From: an uncultured bacterium
GTDB taxonomy: Bacteria; Planctomycetota; UBA1135; GCA-002686595
Length of the DNA stretch: 41,848 nucleotides
Assembly (NCBI GenBank): GCA_905480285.1
Contig: CAJQPT010000240.1
Coordinates: 1 to 41,848 of the forward strand
Direction: 5' to 3'
Shown: piece after piece, positions 40,762 to 41,848 of the stretch
Layout: every line of letters begins with the position of its first letter
Numbering within the stretch: the stretch's first letter is position 1
Notes under the pieces: generated by a model
The model's database searches: none
What the model was told of the DNA's origin: nothing
The model's input: only the letters and a program-made list of their open reading frames with translations
Made by a program: the position numbers and the translations under genes

Positions 40762-41848
40762 TCAGATGTTCTGGAAGGCCATGGACTCGGGCAGCCGCGG
40801 GTCGCCGATGGCGAGCGCGGGCTTCCCGTCGATGCGCTTGAGGACGGCGAAGGCGAACAGGCCGCCGACGCCGATCATGGCGGTGAGGTCCATCAGGTCG
40901 AACTGGGGCCCGGTGGTGGCCGGGTCTCCGCCAGGAACGCCGTTGACCATCTCAGGCATCACGTTCCAGTAGAGGTCCACGAAGTGGAACACGAGGCAGT
41001 ACACGGCCCACGCGGCGAGCACCGAGCGGTTGCGCTTCACGTGGCGGGACATGAGCCCCAGGAGCGGGATGGCGAAGTGCCCGATGAGGAGCAGGGTCGC
41101 AAAGCCGTTCCAGTCGCCCCAGATCCGGTAGTTGAACCAGTGGGTCTCTTCGGGGATGTCGGCGTACCAGTACAGCATGAATTGACTGAACGCGACGTAG
41201 CTCCAGAACACCGTGAAGGCGAACATGAGCTTGCCGATGTCGTGGTAGTGCTCGGAGGTCACGACACCCTTGAGCTGGCCGCGCTTCTCGAGCCACATGG
41301 TCAGCAGCGCGAGCGTCGCCAGGGACGACCAGAACGCGCCGGCGAACATGTAGACGCCGTACATCGTGCTGAACCACTCCGCGTTGAGCGACATCATGAA
41401 GTCGAACATCGCGAAGGTCAGGGTCAGGCCGAAGGCGATCATGCAGATGCCGCTGCGGCCCTGCATCTTCAGGGTGCGCGACTTGTCCTGGTCCACGTCC
41501 TGGGCCAGGGACTGGCCGCTGAAGAAGCGTGAGACGCCGATCCACACCGCGAAGTACGCGAGGACGCGGACGAGGAAGAACTTCCCGTTCAGGTAGCCGG
41601 CCTTGTGCTGGACAAGCTCATGGGCGTCGACGAAGGCCAGGTCGGCCCAGTCGTAGATCCAGGCCTTGTCCATCAGGACGGGGGCCACCAGGACGCCGAG
41701 GACCAGCAGCCCGAGGATCGGGAACGCGGCCGTCATGGCCTCCGCCACCCGGCGCACCACCACGGACCACCCCGCGCTCGTCACGTGCTGGAGCAGCGTG
41801 AAGAACAGGGCGCCGAGGCTGATCGACAGGAAGAAGACGATGGCCACG
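40762..41848 (-). CDS. actF: Alternative complex III quinol:cytochrome c oxidoreductase subunit ActF, C-terminal part
   Basis: 361 residues remain; the gene runs off the right edge, so the start is not visible. ActF is a polytopic subunit (NrfD-like helices) of alternative complex III, which oxidises quinol and reduces a c-type cytochrome. The visible part has about nine hydrophobic segments. The characteristic middle reads YLNGKFFLVRVLAYFAVWIG, the downstream LTFAMFDFMMSLNAEWFSTM, then KLMFAFTVFWSYVAFSQFML and YWYADIPEETHWF. This FDWMMSLDPHWFSTMYG-like and YADIPEETxW pattern is diagnostic of ActF. The other act genes (actA-E) should lie to the right of the window. The downstream genes encode the matching caa3-type oxidase. 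Confidence 0.92.
   Translation of the reverse strand, partial: VAIVFFLSISLGALFFTLLQHVTSAGWSVVVRRVAEAMTAAFPILGLLVLGVLVAPVLMDKAWIYDWADLAFVDAHELVQHKAGYLNGKFFLVRVLAYFAVWIGVSRFFSGQSLAQDVDQDKSRTLKMQGRSGICMIAFGLTLTFAMFDFMMSLNAEWFSTMYGVYMFAGAFWSSLATLALLTMWLEKRGQLKGVVTSEHYHDIGKLMFAFTVFWSYVAFSQFMLYWYADIPEETHWFNYRIWGDWNGFATLLLIGHFAIPLLGLMSRHVKRNRSVLAAWAVYCLVFHFVDLYWNVMPEMVNGVPGGDPATTGPQFDLMDLTAMIGVGGLFAFAVLKRIDGKPALAIGDPRLPESMAFQNI

Overview
The window is GC-rich, gene-dense bacterial chromosome and reads as a planctomycete (phylum Planctomycetota). The best single marker is a 62-residue lysine-rich protein at 10804-10992 that looks like the small basic signature protein of the PVC superphylum. Other pointers are TPR-rich secretin-like lipoproteins, a signal-peptide-bearing MotA/TolQ/ExbB protein, and an alternative complex III / caa3 oxidase operon. 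I see no rRNA, tRNA, CRISPR array, insertion sequence or prophage.

Left part (1-14.6 kb, mostly minus strand). The dcw-type pair mraZ-rsmH runs off the left edge. Upstream of mraZ is a 10-bp-phased row of TGGCA-like boxes, a probable MraZ autoregulatory operator. Next come four glycosyltransferases or glycosyltransferase-like proteins and one unrecognised protein, probably for a surface glycan. They are followed by a small lipoprotein, the GTPase der, queE, the PVC small basic protein, a membrane protein with a SPOR-like C-terminus and a TPR lipoprotein.

Middle part (14.6-31 kb, plus strand). mtaB (tRNA methylthiotransferase) overlaps a family 4 uracil-DNA glycosylase gene by ATGA. Then comes the most interesting block: a secretin-like TPR lipoprotein, two exported TPR proteins, an ExbB-like protein and two ExbD-like proteins, a strong terminator, and a second secretin-like TPR lipoprotein. 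No GspE-type ATPase, pilin or TonB is present. The natural hypothesis is a proton-motive-force-driven cell-envelope machine built on two secretin-like proteins. The two secretin genes are preceded at a similar distance by nearly the same promoter-like sequence (TTGACC or TTGACG, 17 nt, TACTCT).

Right part (31-41.8 kb). A HAD hydrolase is followed by a messy 1.7-kb stretch holding a small membrane-protein ORF and what looks like a frameshifted gene. The minus-strand respiratory operon then reads, in transcription order from the right edge: actF (partial), a small one-TM protein, a SCO copper chaperone, coxB (CuA plus cytochrome c), coxA (A2-type, YSHP motif), coxC, a subunit IV protein and a second subunit III-like protein. 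Together these would pass electrons from quinol through alternative complex III to a caa3-type oxidase.

A theme across the window is minisatellite-like tandem repeats (units of 9-23 nt, 2-11 copies) in most of the longer intergenic gaps and in several disordered protein segments. Each array has its own unit, so they look locally generated rather than mobile.
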